The translations under genes and the position numbers were made by a program. DNA of 41,350 bases, from assembly GCA_025465465.1 (NCBI GenBank), contig JAODND010000028.1, positions 1 through 41,350 on the forward strand, in the 5' to 3' direction. Positions 8,251-15,969 of this stretch are shown one piece after another. How positions within the stretch are numbered: the first letter of the stretch is position 1; each line of letters starts with the position of its first letter. The notes below the pieces were generated by a model. The model saw only the letters and a list, made by a program, of their open reading frames with translations, did not search any database and had not been told where the DNA came from. Source of the stretch: Frankiales bacterium (GTDB taxonomy: Bacteria > Actinomycetota > Actinomycetes > Mycobacteriales > SCTD01).

Positions 8251-8720
8251 CTGTACTGCCCAGAGACGTTGGTTCGACTGGGTGTGACGACTCGCTCTGA
8301 GTTGATCTTGTAAGGCGAAGACATCCTGTCGTGGAGTGGAGCTGTCTAGGAACCGCGCCACGACCAGGAGGTCTTCGTGAGCCGCCCCCGGAGAGTCTGG
8401 GGGCCTCATTTCTGGTGTTAGCCGATCTTTATTAGCACGTCGTCCGATCTCTGGTCCTTCTTGTCGGCGCGCCCACGCGTGATCACTAGGCCGCGCGAGA
8501 CGCAGCCAGACCAACGATCCGACGGGCTTGTGCGCGGCGGCTACCATCGCCTCTGAACTCGTGTCGGGTTTCCTTCAGGCCTACTGCCTGTGCCTCAGTC
8601 GCCCACCCCGCTGATACTCCCGGGGGGTTCGCAGCCGGCTCAACGCGCTCATCGCGAAAGCTCGCAGCCACCCTGAAGGTGGACCTCGCCGATCTTCCGC
8701 TGATCTGGCCTAAGGCCCCT
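8251..8720. other. Region without convincing genes
   Basis: Between the lipoprotein gene and the convergent SecB-like gene. Frames here are short and of shadow quality. The one visible structure is a hairpin at 8384-8404 (GCCCCC / GGGGGC stem, nine-base loop) with a moderately T-rich tract after it, which may serve as a terminator. The left part resembles relic insertion-sequence DNA in style, but I can support no transposase. Confidence 0.5.
8384..8404. terminator. Possible hairpin terminator downstream of the lipoprotein gene
   Basis: Inverted repeat GCCCCC (8384-8389) and GGGGGC (8399-8404), followed by CTCATTTCTGGTGTT. It is about 130 bases beyond the lipoprotein stop. The stem is short and the T-tract weak. 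Confidence 0.35.
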
Positions 8721-9212
8721 TCAGTCGTCGGCTCGGGGGATCCGCATAACGGGTGCGACGAACTGCGGGAGGCGCGAGCGATTCAGGGTGCTGGACAAGT
8801 ACTCGCGCCAGTAGGGCCATGCGTTGAAGACAGCGTTCCAGTGGGCGAAGTTGTCCGCCTCGTCCGGGGAAGGTTCGAGGCTCCCGTCCAGCGTGTACTC
8901 CAGCCTGAACCGCGCCACCAGGGAGTACGGCTCGCCATCCTCCTCGATGACCGGATCGAAATGCGTCCCGAACGTCGTCAGCACGACAAGCTGTCGGTTG
9001 TTTCGCACCTCCCACTCGACACCGATCCCAATGTCCGGAGCCAGATCCAATTCCCAGTCGATGCGCGTCGGTCCGTCATCCTCCCTAACGAACTGCGCGC
9101 CAACGAGTTCGATGCTCTCGATTTCGACTGCGCCAGCTACGGATCCGCACAATGACTGGTCATAGCTCGGCGGGCCCTGGTCGCCGGTAGCCCCTTTGAT
9201 GACCTTGCTCAT
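8721..9212 (-). CDS. SecB-like chaperone of a toxin-antitoxin-chaperone system
   Basis: 163 residues from the ATG at 9212, preceded by AGGGGG; the longer frame to 9248 would overlap the antitoxin gene. It has the SecB fold pattern: N-terminal beta strands (IESIELVGAQFV, WELDLAPDIGIGVEWEVR), a middle strand (RFRLEYTLDG) and the conserved C-terminal helix FAHWNAVFNAWPYWREYLSS followed by LPQFVAPVMR. Actinobacteria usually lack export SecB; solitary SecB-like proteins such as M. tuberculosis Rv1957 instead protect and fold the HigA antitoxin. Its position ten bases after the antitoxin gene, on the same strand, gives exactly the toxin-antitoxin-chaperone order. Predicted to bind the antitoxin tail in the cytoplasm. 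Confidence 0.85.
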   Translation of the reverse strand: MSKVIKGATGDQGPPSYDQSLCGSVAGAVEIESIELVGAQFVREDDGPTRIDWELDLAPDIGIGVEWEVRNNRQLVVLTTFGTHFDPVIEEDGEPYSLVARFRLEYTLDGSLEPSPDEADNFAHWNAVFNAWPYWREYLSSTLNRSRLPQFVAPVMRIPRADD

Positions 9213-9222
9213 GGCAAGCCCC

Positions 9223-9657
9223 CTATGCCACTCGTCTGGGGTCGCCATTGGGAGAGACGACGAGACCAGGTCGGAAGGATGGTCGCCTGGACGGCATCTG
9301 TATCGGACGGAACTGCACGCTGCAGTGACGCATCTGCGCCTTTCTCAACCACCCCGGAGCGGACGGGTCATCCTGAGCCGGCGTGCCTGCCCGATCGACC
9401 AATGGCTCGAGGGTCACGTTCGCGCGCAGCCCGAGTGCCCATGCGAGAGCTCCCACCGTTCGGAGCGTCAGGTTTTCCTCGCCCGAGAGGATCTGACTCA
9501 CGCGACCCTGACTCACCCCGAGACGCCCGGCGAGTTCCTTCTTGCTGATCTTCAGGTCCTGCAGGAGCGCCTCGAAGTTGTCACTGACCTCGCCGTAGAG
9601 GAGCTCTTCCTCGAATGTCCGACGGACTTCCGGGTTCGCCATCTGCTTGTTGGTCAC
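9223..9657 (-). CDS. HigA-like antitoxin with C-terminal chaperone-addiction tail
   Basis: 144 residues from the GTG that overlaps the toxin stop (GTGA, 9657-9654); an ATG at 9642 would give 139. Residues ~25-82 form an XRE/Cro helix-turn-helix: LLQDLKISKKELAGRLGVSQ, GRVSQILSGEENLTLRTVGALAWALG. About 60 residues follow (DRAGTPAQDDPSAPGWLRKA... to the end) with no fold but isolated Trp, Phe and Val. In TAC systems this extension is the ChAD segment, which makes the antitoxin unstable unless SecB-like chaperone binds it. The protein should neutralise the toxin and repress the operon through the palindrome at 10121-10138. The tail assignment is by position and composition, not by motif identity. 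Confidence 0.85.
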   Translation of the reverse strand: MTNKQMANPEVRRTFEEELLYGEVSDNFEALLQDLKISKKELAGRLGVSQGRVSQILSGEENLTLRTVGALAWALGLRANVTLEPLVDRAGTPAQDDPSAPGWLRKAQMRHCSVQFRPIQMPSRRPSFRPGLVVSPNGDPRRVA

Positions 9658-10079
9658 TGCACTTTGCCCTCTCCGTTGAGCCACTCCGAAGCAACGGAAT
9701 CGCTTGCAGCGATCTCCGCTGCAGTAAGTCTGTTTTTTTGCTTTGTGAAGCCGTCGGCCACCCAAAGGGTCTGGCCGCGCCTGATGAACATCAGCCGCAG
9801 GTGCGGCGCGGTACTCCCGGGCTTGGTGACCCGGAGCTCCGAGAGGCCGTTGTCTGAGGTTCCTAACTTTTCCGCCCTGCCGGCTGGGGGGCGGCTCGAT
9901 CTGAGCGAGGTTTCCATAATCTGACAAGCGGCCATGAGCTGACCGGTTCCCTTGGCGCTTAGGCCGTCAGCCCACTCCTTGCCGGGGAGAGAGCCGTTGG
10001 TACGACGCATCGCGCGAACCGTCAGCCAGTCGCCACGCCAGATGCAGTCCTCCTCCTCGTCGCAGCCGTCCGTCGTCAA
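9654..10079 (-). CDS. HigB/RelE-like toxin of the TAC operon
   Basis: 141 residues from a TTG at 10079, with AGGAG/AGGGG purine stretches upstream; an internal ATG at 10010 gives a 118-residue alternative nearer the usual HigB size. The C-terminal half carries the HigB/Gp49-like pattern: ELRVTKPGSTAPHLRLMFIRRGQTLWVADGFTKQ, then KNRLTAAEIAAS, the place where RelE-fold toxins keep basic catalytic residues (here Arg and Lys in LRLMFIRR and FTKQKNR). Members cleave mRNA on the ribosome. It is the first gene of the operon, as in M. tuberculosis higB1-higA1-Rv1957, with the regulatory palindrome 42 bases upstream. The N-terminal ~20 residues are acidic and Cys-containing and may not be translated. 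Confidence 0.82.
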   Translation of the reverse strand: MTTDGCDEEEDCIWRGDWLTVRAMRRTNGSLPGKEWADGLSAKGTGQLMAACQIMETSLRSSRPPAGRAEKLGTSDNGLSELRVTKPGSTAPHLRLMFIRRGQTLWVADGFTKQKNRLTAAEIAASDSVASEWLNGEGKVQ

Positions 10080-10112
10080 GGGGCGCTACCCCTCTCCTCG
10101 TCGGCCGCCGTG

Positions 10113-10149
10113 AACCGAGACTTTAGGTGTACCTAAAGCCTATGCGCAA
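10113..10149 (-). promoter_or_regulatory. Candidate promoter of the TAC operon
   Basis: On the minus strand TTGCGC (10149-10144) and TAAAGT (10125-10120) are 18 bases apart, a fair sigma-70-type pair. The -10 element lies inside the operator palindrome, so antitoxin binding would block RNA polymerase. Transcription should begin near 10113. Confidence 0.5.
10121..10138. promoter_or_regulatory. Perfect operator palindrome of the TAC operon
   Basis: CTTTAGGTGTACCTAAAG is an 8+2+8 inverted repeat with no mismatch, 42 bases before the toxin start. The TAGG...CCTA halves recall the palindrome bound by mycobacterial HigA1. It is the natural binding site of the XRE-type antitoxin for autorepression. 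Confidence 0.7.
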
Positions 10150-10194
10150 CTCCTAACGCTGGCCGACCCAGCAGCGTTCCTGCCCATGGGTTGC

Positions 10195-10316
10195 CGGACG
10201 GGCGTGCTTGTGATCCACAGATCGATGACAAAGACCCGTGGACGCCCCGTGAACTGGCTAACGAGGCGGGCCTACCGGTGAAGCACATTCCAACCCCGGA
10301 CGAGGCCCCGTCGTAG
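10195..10316 (+). pseudogene. Possible C-terminal remnant of a gene
   Basis: One frame ending in TAG at 10314-10316 reads ...DPQIDDKDPWTPRELANEAGL, then PVKHIPTPDEAPS, which has protein-like composition. The frame has no good start (only a TTG near 10190) and is closed by a stop near 10135, at the TAC operator. I do not recognise the source. It may be the tail of a gene cut when the TAC operon inserted, or chance. Confidence 0.25.
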
Positions 10317-10383
10317 TCGTCCGACGCTGGCGAGCGTCCAGGGGCATTTCGCGCAGCACCCCCACACCCGCGGGCAGCCGATG

Positions 10384-10611
10384 TCAGCCCTCGACCGGTC
10401 GTCGGCGGAGCACGGCGGCGGCCCAGTCATGCACGTCGACCTCGACGCCCATGCCGCTGCCGTCGTCAACGAGCACCCGTCCGCCAGGCTTATCGACTCG
10501 CAGGACCCCGTACCAGGGGCCGTCGGGAGTGTCGACCTCGGTGAGCTCGTCACCTGCGACGATATCGCGCGCTGACGCGACCTGCGGAACAAAGCCCTCA
10601 GTGTCGACCAC
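10384..10611 (-). CDS. Small hypothetical protein
   Basis: 75 residues from a GTG at 10611. The sequence looks like a compact beta-rich domain: ASARDIVAGDELTEVDTPDG, then WYGVLRVDKPGGRVLVDDGSG and VEVDVHDWAAAVLRRRP. Strands with turn residues (DG, PGG, DDGSG) suggest an SH3-like or KOW-like fold. No family recognised. It stands alone between the TAC promoter region and the response regulator, with no clear ribosome site. Codon use is high-GC and normal for the region. Confidence 0.45.
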   Translation of the reverse strand: MVDTEGFVPQVASARDIVAGDELTEVDTPDGPWYGVLRVDKPGGRVLVDDGSGMGVEVDVHDWAAAVLRRRPVEG

Positions 10612-10899
10612 GGCCGGAGCCTAGTTGTCCTCGCCTCTGCAACGGATCAACCGTCAGAGGATTCGTCTAAGGGACGAGAAGGTGCGCCACCTGCGCGCCT
10701 TTCCGCCCTGGGGGCAGTGAGACGGACCCTTCTCATTCTGCCTGCTCTCGATCACCCGATAGGTCTGCCCGCTCCGCGTTGGCCCTCTTGATTCGCTCAT
10801 GCTCCAGCATCCACGCCCCAGCGTGGGGCGGATGCAAGTTGAGACGGCTACTAGTTCGTGATCCACATCAACGGCACCGGTCCGAACCCGCATACCAGC
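10612..10899. other. Intergenic region before the response-regulator gene end
   Basis: About 290 bases with no supportable gene in either direction and no clear terminator or repeat. Confidence 0.4.
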
Positions 10900-11676
10900 T
10901 CACCTTGACTTCGGCCGGCGGACCGGGTCAGAGAGGGCGAATTTCGTCCAGGGCTTCTTTGCTTCGAGCAGGACAGGTAAGGCCTCGTCATAGAAGAAGG
11001 CCCGGTTCATCATGGCGAATGACACCACGAAGTCCGAGCTGGTGTTGTAGCCCTCGGAGTTGCGCTCAGGGAAGTAGCCCATCGCCACCGAGTCGACGAG
11101 GTCGGTGATCGCTTGACCGGCCTCGTTGTGAAACAAGCCCACTTGAGAGGCGCGAAGTGGCTTCAGGTACAGCTTCGCCTGAGCAAGCTTGCCTCGCGTG
11201 TCTGGCCAGGCCTTCCAGCAGTCCAGCCAGATGGGGCTGCGAAACAGGCCGTCGATGTGGCTCGCGCCGCGTTGAAGATCCTTTGCGCGCGCTGGAGACG
11301 TTGCGTGCTCACCCTGGTCCACAACGCGCTTGAGGTAGGAGCGTTCGACGTCCTGCTTGTCCATGACTTCGCGAGACCCCAGCCAATGCCACATGGCGAT
11401 GCTGAACAGCATGCGTGAGCCGTCGCCAAGGGACGTGCAAGCTATCAGCCGAGTCGTCGGACTGTACTCGCGGATCTGCATGGCGGCTTGGAGTCCAGTT
11501 GGTCTACCGAGCCCCAGGTCGTAGTCGATGAAGGCAGCTTTCCAATGGATGCCTTCTCGGATGAGATCCCCAACCTGAGGGACCGACCGGCAGTAGTCGA
11601 GACGATGGCCGAAGGCATGCTCGTACTCGGCGCGGAGCGCTGGATGGTCATCAACGAGCAGTACCCGATCGCTCAT
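10900..11676 (-). CDS. Response regulator with unrecognised C-terminal domain
   Basis: 258 residues from the ATG that overlaps the kinase stop (ATGA, 11676-11673), preceded by AAGGACAAGG. Residues 3-120 are a receiver domain: acidic pair D9-D10 in LLVDDHP, probable phosphoacceptor D51 in AFIDYDLG, T81 and K107 in the usual switch positions. The rest (~120-258) lacks a LuxR, OmpR or LytTR helix-turn-helix that I can see; it has helical stretches (LAQAKLYLKPLRASQVGLF, MMNRAFFYDEALPVLLEA) and may be a divergent DNA-binding or protein-binding output. It pairs with the histidine kinase encoded immediately upstream in the same operon. Confidence 0.82.
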   Translation of the reverse strand: MSDRVLLVDDHPALRAEYEHAFGHRLDYCRSVPQVGDLIREGIHWKAAFIDYDLGLGRPTGLQAAMQIREYSPTTRLIACTSLGDGSRMLFSIAMWHWLGSREVMDKQDVERSYLKRVVDQGEHATSPARAKDLQRGASHIDGLFRSPIWLDCWKAWPDTRGKLAQAKLYLKPLRASQVGLFHNEAGQAITDLVDSVAMGYFPERNSEGYNTSSDFVVSFAMMNRAFFYDEALPVLLEAKKPWTKFALSDPVRRPKSR

Positions 11677-13010
11677 CCTTGTCCTTTGGCTTCCCGGTGA
11701 CTCGTCCACTGAGCGACCACGCACTTCGTCCAACCATCTGCGCCCTGCGTTTCCTCGTACTCTACGAGTCGTAGACCGCCCGAACTCGTGGCGAGGCGTC
11801 GTGCAAGTCGCTCAAGTCCGCCGCCAATCTGGAGCCACTGGCCGGGGAGGAAGCAGGGCGCGTCGTCGAAGGCTTCGACGACCCAGTCCTCGCCGTTTAT
11901 TGACAGGCTGAGATGCACCCGGCTCGAGCCCGCTGCGGCGGCGTTTCTCGCGAGATCGTCGAGTACGAGCCGCGCGATCGCTCGGTCTGCCATCGAGAGG
12001 ACTTCCGGAGCGTCGAAAGCGATGCGGCAGCCAAACGCACCTTGGATCTGCCGCAAGCTGCCGAAGAGGGTTCCGGGCCAATCGACGGTGACCGCGTTCG
12101 ACCAGTCAAGCATCAGGGTTTCGCGCAAAGCGGCGTCCACCTGGCGGAAGGAGTCGAAGGCGTCGGGCACTGCGGCTCGGCCGCGAAACAGCTCTCGTCG
12201 AAGGCTCAGCATCGGGTTTCCCATAAGAGTGTGGAGCTCACAGGTGACGTAGGTCCGTCCTTTTAGTTCCGCGTCCCCGGCGACCATGGTCGCCTCCGCC
12301 AACAACCGGTCCGTCTCGCGAATGCGCACCTGAGTCGAGGCAACCGCTAGTGCAAGCAGGAGGATCGATGTCGCCTCCGTGTTGGTCCTCGCCGTTGGAA
12401 GTAGGGCACCGGCGAGGATCAGTGCACCCACTGGGCCGACAATTGCGCGTAGCCACTCAAGGGGTGGGGGAAAGTGCTCGTCGGGGTTGTACCAGGCCAC
12501 GTCGACAAACACTGCGCAGAGCCAGCTGGCTACGTAGATCGCTGCGCCAGCAGTGACGACAAGGCGGGCGGGCGCTTCCGTTCCAGAAAGCCCGAAGGCG
12601 CAAAGCACCAGAAGTAGGAGCACGCCAATCGCCTCTGTGGTGCCGGAGACGTCAATAGCGAGCCGGCCCTGTGCGTCATCGCCAACTCGTGTGGCCCACG
12701 CAGCCAAGGGCTCGCGAGGGGTGACATTTCGCAGAAGCGCTCGTGCCGATGCCCAAGAGAGATAGGTCCCCAGAAGTGGCGGCAGCAACAGGAGCCAGGC
12801 GTACCCGGGTCCTTGACTCGTCACAACACCGAGTGCGACGAGGCCAATGCCCGCAGCACGCGTGAGCGATGCCCGGCGGGTGTAGTCCACTTGCCGGGCG
12901 TTCGTGCTCAGGTAGGCCGTCTGGGTTCGTCGAGCGGAGACTGTCACCGCAGGAGTATCTGCTGCGGCCCACCCTGAGAGTCGAACAAATGTTGCGGGTA
13001 TGAGGGACAT
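11673..13010 (-). CDS. Membrane sensor histidine kinase
   Basis: 445 residues from the ATG at 13010. About six membrane helices lie between residues 50 and 230 with short loops. The dimerisation/phosphoacceptor helix is ELHTLMGNPMLSLRRELF with H260, of the HisKA_3/NarL-partner type. An HATPase_c domain follows: N-box LARNAAAAG with N356, G1-like FDDAP with D382, and a Gly-rich GGGLERLARRL lid. The N-box is short of the usual acidic Glu, which is seen in some divergent kinases. It should sense a membrane or envelope signal and phosphorylate the receiver protein encoded next. Its 5' end faces the secreted SH3 protein gene (80 bases apart), a likely regulatory target. Confidence 0.82.
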   Translation of the reverse strand: MSLIPATFVRLSGWAAADTPAVTVSARRTQTAYLSTNARQVDYTRRASLTRAAGIGLVALGVVTSQGPGYAWLLLLPPLLGTYLSWASARALLRNVTPREPLAAWATRVGDDAQGRLAIDVSGTTEAIGVLLLLVLCAFGLSGTEAPARLVVTAGAAIYVASWLCAVFVDVAWYNPDEHFPPPLEWLRAIVGPVGALILAGALLPTARTNTEATSILLLALAVASTQVRIRETDRLLAEATMVAGDAELKGRTYVTCELHTLMGNPMLSLRRELFRGRAAVPDAFDSFRQVDAALRETLMLDWSNAVTVDWPGTLFGSLRQIQGAFGCRIAFDAPEVLSMADRAIARLVLDDLARNAAAAGSSRVHLSLSINGEDWVVEAFDDAPCFLPGQWLQIGGGLERLARRLATSSGGLRLVEYEETQGADGWTKCVVAQWTSHREAKGQG

Positions 13011-13090
13011 TTCACTCGGCGCGTGGCGTGTCTTGCCCCTCATTCTTCCCGGGTGCCGCCAACCGGCGGAGACCCGAGAAGGAGTTCCTG

Positions 13091-13867
13091 ATGAACCGCA
13101 ATGTTGAGAAGGCCCGGGGCCGCGTAATCGCGGCCACCCTACTGCTGGCGTCCTGCGCGGCAAGCTCTGCACTGCTCCTGCCCGCCCCTGCCGCAGACGC
13201 TGCCGGCACCTACAGCACGACCGGACCGAACGTCCGCAATCGCAGCTGCGCCAGCACCAACTGCAGCATCCTGCGCACCTACACCAACCAGGGCACGTCC
13301 GTGTACGTGCGCTGCCAGGTCCACGGAATGATGGTCACCCGTTCCGACACCGGTGCCCGCAGCGATGTCTGGGACTACAACGACGGCGGCTACACGAGCG
13401 ACCTCTACGTATCTACCCCAAACGTCGGGACGTTCAGCCCCGGCATGACCGACTGCAACGCGCCCACGCAGACGAACGCGCAGAAGGCCGCCGCCTGGGC
13501 GGCCGCCGAGACCCGCAGCCCTGACCCATCTTGGAGCGACGACTTCCACCGGCCCTGGTCGGGCCTGTGCCAGGGCTTCGTCCGCGTGTCCTACTTGCAT
13601 GCCGGTCTCACGACCCCCCAGTACGCGTCAGCGAAGGACGCCTACATCGCCGCGCACAACGAGGGCCGGCTGCGCACCAGCGGGGTCCCGCCGGTCGGCG
13701 CCCAGACGTTCTACGCCATCGGAACCTACTACCACACGGCTGTCGCCTGGGGGAACGACACCGTCGCCACCACCTATGGCAATGACGGTCAGCGCCTCAA
13801 CACCCGCATCGTTTCCACCCACTACTTCGCGAACTACCTGGGCTGGGCCATGCCCCGCGGTGCCTGA
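13091..13867 (+). CDS. Secreted SH3b / NlpC-CHAP-like protein
   Basis: 258 residues from the ATG with GAAGGAG upstream. A signal peptide (hydrophobic ~12-30, cleavage after ADAA near 38) is followed by a bacterial SH3 domain (~40-108: NVRNRSCASTNCSILRT, DVWDYNDGGYTSDLYV). The C-terminal domain has a papain-like layout: Cys160 in SGLCQGFVRVSYLHAG and His215 in YYHTAVAWG, as in NlpC/P60 or CHAP peptidoglycan peptidases, but the motif is divergent, so activity is uncertain. It would act outside the cell on the wall. It is transcribed divergently from the two-component system and ends at a strong terminator. Confidence 0.8.
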   Translation: MNRNVEKARGRVIAATLLLASCAASSALLLPAPAADAAGTYSTTGPNVRNRSCASTNCSILRTYTNQGTSVYVRCQVHGMMVTRSDTGARSDVWDYNDGGYTSDLYVSTPNVGTFSPGMTDCNAPTQTNAQKAAAWAAAETRSPDPSWSDDFHRPWSGLCQGFVRVSYLHAGLTTPQYASAKDAYIAAHNEGRLRTSGVPPVGAQTFYAIGTYYHTAVAWGNDTVATTYGNDGQRLNTRIVSTHYFANYLGWAMPRGA

Positions 13868-13892
13868 CCCTCGATGCAAGCTGGCAGCTGGC

Positions 13893-13925
13893 GACAGCCC
13901 GACACCCTACTGGTGTCGGGCTGTC
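13893..13925. terminator. Strong hairpin after the secreted SH3 protein gene
   Basis: Perfect 14-base inverted repeat GACAGCCCGACACC / GGTGTCGGGCTGTC around a five-base loop, 26 bases beyond the stop. The following tract is only weakly T-rich, as is common in Actinobacteria. Confidence 0.75.
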
Positions 13926-14158
13926 GTGGTTCCCGAACACCAGCGCACGAACGATTGGGTTGCTATCAATCACCCGCCCGTAGATCCAGCCCAAGAGACT
14001 GGTTCATGACCGAAGCCCAACAAAACGATTTCGGTGCGGCCTCCATCATGACGCGCTGCGCTCTCGACGGATGAGCCACCGAGGTTGGTGCGGGACCGCC
14101 GGATGACCGCGAACTCCCTCACTGAGCGCTGTCCACTGGCTTCGGTCATGATGTTGGC

Positions 14159-14941
14159 GTGAAGAGCGTCCTCGTCGTCGAAGTGCTGGACCATCCCGAG
14201 GACATGAGTCAACGCGCGGCTGCTCTCGTGCTGGATGCGCTGCGCGACACGTCGGCCAGGACGCAAGGGCGGGACGTGAACCTATGCTTTTCGGCCGGCA
14301 GCACTCCGATCAGGACGTACGAGATCCTGGCGGAGCGCCGGGCCGAAGCGGATTGGGACCGGGTGCGCCTGTTCCAGATGGACGAATTCCTTCATCCCGC
14401 GACCGCCTTTGGCTTCGGCAGCTACCTCGAGGCCAAGGTCGTCCGGCCCCTCGGCCTGCGCTCGGTCGAGCTGTTGCCGGCGCCGCCCGCGTGGCAAGAC
14501 GCGGCCGAGTGGAATAGGCGAATTGTCGAGCACGAACGCAAGATCGACGACGCGGGCGGCCTGGACCTCGTGCTTCACGGCGTCGGCGTGAACGGCCATC
14601 TCGGCTTCAACGAGCCCGGTTCCGAGCCAGATAGTGACGGCAGAGTCGTGGAACTGGCCGCGGTTACGCGGGCGTCCTCGCCACATCCGGATGAGAAGCC
14701 GTCGCACGGCGTGACGGTGGGGCTGAGGCGGCTGCTGGCGGGCCGGAGGACGATCCTCTTGGCGGCAGGCCGTCAAAAGGCGCGAGCGGTTTCGGCCGCC
14801 GTCGACGGTCGGGTCAGTCGCGAGTGCCCGGCTTCCCTGCTGCGGACACTGGCTTCGGTCACGATTCTCCTCGACCGTGACGCCGCCGCCGTGCTGGCGC
14901 TGGACGGCCGCCCGGCGGCCGGGTTCGATCAGCTGGAGTAG
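14159..14941 (+). CDS. NagB-family glucosamine-6-phosphate deaminase/isomerase-like enzyme
   Basis: 260 residues from a GTG; no Shine-Dalgarno is visible, so a leaderless start is possible. It has the NagB fold motifs: phosphate loop CFSAGSTP (43-50), acid pair in FQMDEF with D75, and GVNGHLGFNEP with H147 and E152. Asn145 stands where E. coli NagB has Asp141, as in several Gram-positive NagB proteins. The family converts glucosamine-6-phosphate to fructose-6-phosphate and ammonia or performs related sugar-phosphate chemistry. It converges with the amidinotransferase gene and overlaps its end by 13 bases. Beside amidinotransferase, nucleotidyltransferase and kinase genes it more likely handles an amino-sugar phosphate in a dedicated pathway than general catabolism; no nagA or transporter is nearby. 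Confidence 0.85.
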   Translation: MKSVLVVEVLDHPEDMSQRAAALVLDALRDTSARTQGRDVNLCFSAGSTPIRTYEILAERRAEADWDRVRLFQMDEFLHPATAFGFGSYLEAKVVRPLGLRSVELLPAPPAWQDAAEWNRRIVEHERKIDDAGGLDLVLHGVGVNGHLGFNEPGSEPDSDGRVVELAAVTRASSPHPDEKPSHGVTVGLRRLLAGRRTILLAAGRQKARAVSAAVDGRVSRECPASLLRTLASVTILLDRDAAAVLALDGRPAAGFDQLE

Positions 14942-15969
14942 TCCTCCAGAACGCCCGTTCGGCGGGTGTCCAGGGTGACGCAGTGGAAGCCGCCGCCGAG
15001 CGTCCGCGAGTGCGTCAGCACGAGCGGTTCCACCGCTATTCCCCGCGACTCGAGCAGTTGGATCAGCTCGGTCTGGCGACGGTCGACGATCGCGAGCTCG
15101 GGCGACACCATCAGCAGGTTCATGCCGACCCATGACGACCCGTACGCGATCCCCTCGTATCCGACGTCAACCATCGGCGGCGAGTACAGCCTGTCCCAGG
15201 ACCGCAACGGCGCCGGCAGGTTGTGATCGCCGACCCGCTCGGGATTGAGCAGAACCAGCCCAGGACGGAGCAGCACGATCGTCGTGTCGATGTGCGTCTG
15301 AGCATAGAGGTCGGCGCACGCATGGACGCGGTAGGCGTCGCCGAGAAAGGCCTGCAGCCACGCCGCACCGAGCCGGTTGCCTGTATCCGACACGAGGTAG
15401 ATCAGGTCCCGGCCAAGTTTCAGAACGTTCGCCGCATCGAACACCGGCTCGATGTCAAGCAGCGCGAACTGGCTCGGATCCTCTCGGTTGTAGCCCTCGT
15501 CCAGCAATGCAGGCTTGGGCGCGGAGACCCACCGTGCGCCGCTCCTCAGGTACTCGGTCAACAGCTGCTTGTAGGCGAACGTCTCGAGAAACCGCGATCG
15601 TAGCGACATCGGCGTCTCGATAATCGCGTCGCCAACGACGAGAAGAACGTCGCGCGGGCAGTAGTTGTACATGCCGTCCGATGTCCAGTCCGGTGTCCCG
15701 AACCGCTTGGCGTGATCGGTTGGCTCAGGGCGGCGCACGACCACTCCCAGCTCGCGGAGTTTGTCCGCCAGCACCTCGAGCTCTTCATTAGCGAGGTCGA
15801 TCACGTGTGGCGGGTGTTGCCCCGACGGGATCGAGTCGACGCCTTCGGTCTCGCGGTACCGGATCGCATGCAGGCCCTTGTCCGCGATCGGGACCCGGGC
15901 ACCGTCGGCGACGCCGACGACGACTTCATCGAGAGGGTCCCACTCGTTGAACACGTTGACCAAGCTCAC
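14929..15969 (-). CDS. Amidinotransferase (AGAT / StrB1 family)
   Basis: 346 residues from a GTG with GGGAGGTG upstream, the size of StrB1-type enzymes. The catalytic set is present: D178 in EPVFDAAN, H226 in AQTHIDTTI and nucleophile C330 in GGGFHCVTLDTRR; the spacings (48 and 104) nearly match human AGAT (Asp254, His303, Cys407). The family motif YNYCPRDVLL is at 101-110. These enzymes move the amidino group from arginine to an amine: glycine in creatine synthesis, inosamine phosphate in streptomycin synthesis, or other amines in natural-product pathways. The acceptor here is unknown. It follows the nucleotidyltransferase gene on the minus strand, overlapping it by 44 bases, so the two are surely co-expressed. 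Confidence 0.9.
   Translation of the reverse strand: MSLVNVFNEWDPLDEVVVGVADGARVPIADKGLHAIRYRETEGVDSIPSGQHPPHVIDLANEELEVLADKLRELGVVVRRPEPTDHAKRFGTPDWTSDGMYNYCPRDVLLVVGDAIIETPMSLRSRFLETFAYKQLLTEYLRSGARWVSAPKPALLDEGYNREDPSQFALLDIEPVFDAANVLKLGRDLIYLVSDTGNRLGAAWLQAFLGDAYRVHACADLYAQTHIDTTIVLLRPGLVLLNPERVGDHNLPAPLRSWDRLYSPPMVDVGYEGIAYGSSWVGMNLLMVSPELAIVDRRQTELIQLLESRGIAVEPLVLTHSRTLGGGFHCVTLDTRRTGVLEDYSS

Noticed and set aside
8092..8547. 151-codon minus-strand frame
   Set aside because: Overlaps the end of the lipoprotein gene antisense, has no ribosome site and no recognisable family; a transposase relic was considered but no motif supports it.
13970..14266. 98-codon minus-strand frame between the SH3 protein and NagB-like genes
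   Set aside because: Antisense to the start of the NagB-like gene, no ribosome site, composition of a shadow frame.
14300..14620. Asn145 in place of the E. coli NagB Asp141 as a sign of a dead enzyme
   Set aside because: Several Gram-positive NagB proteins have Asn there, so it does not indicate loss of activity.
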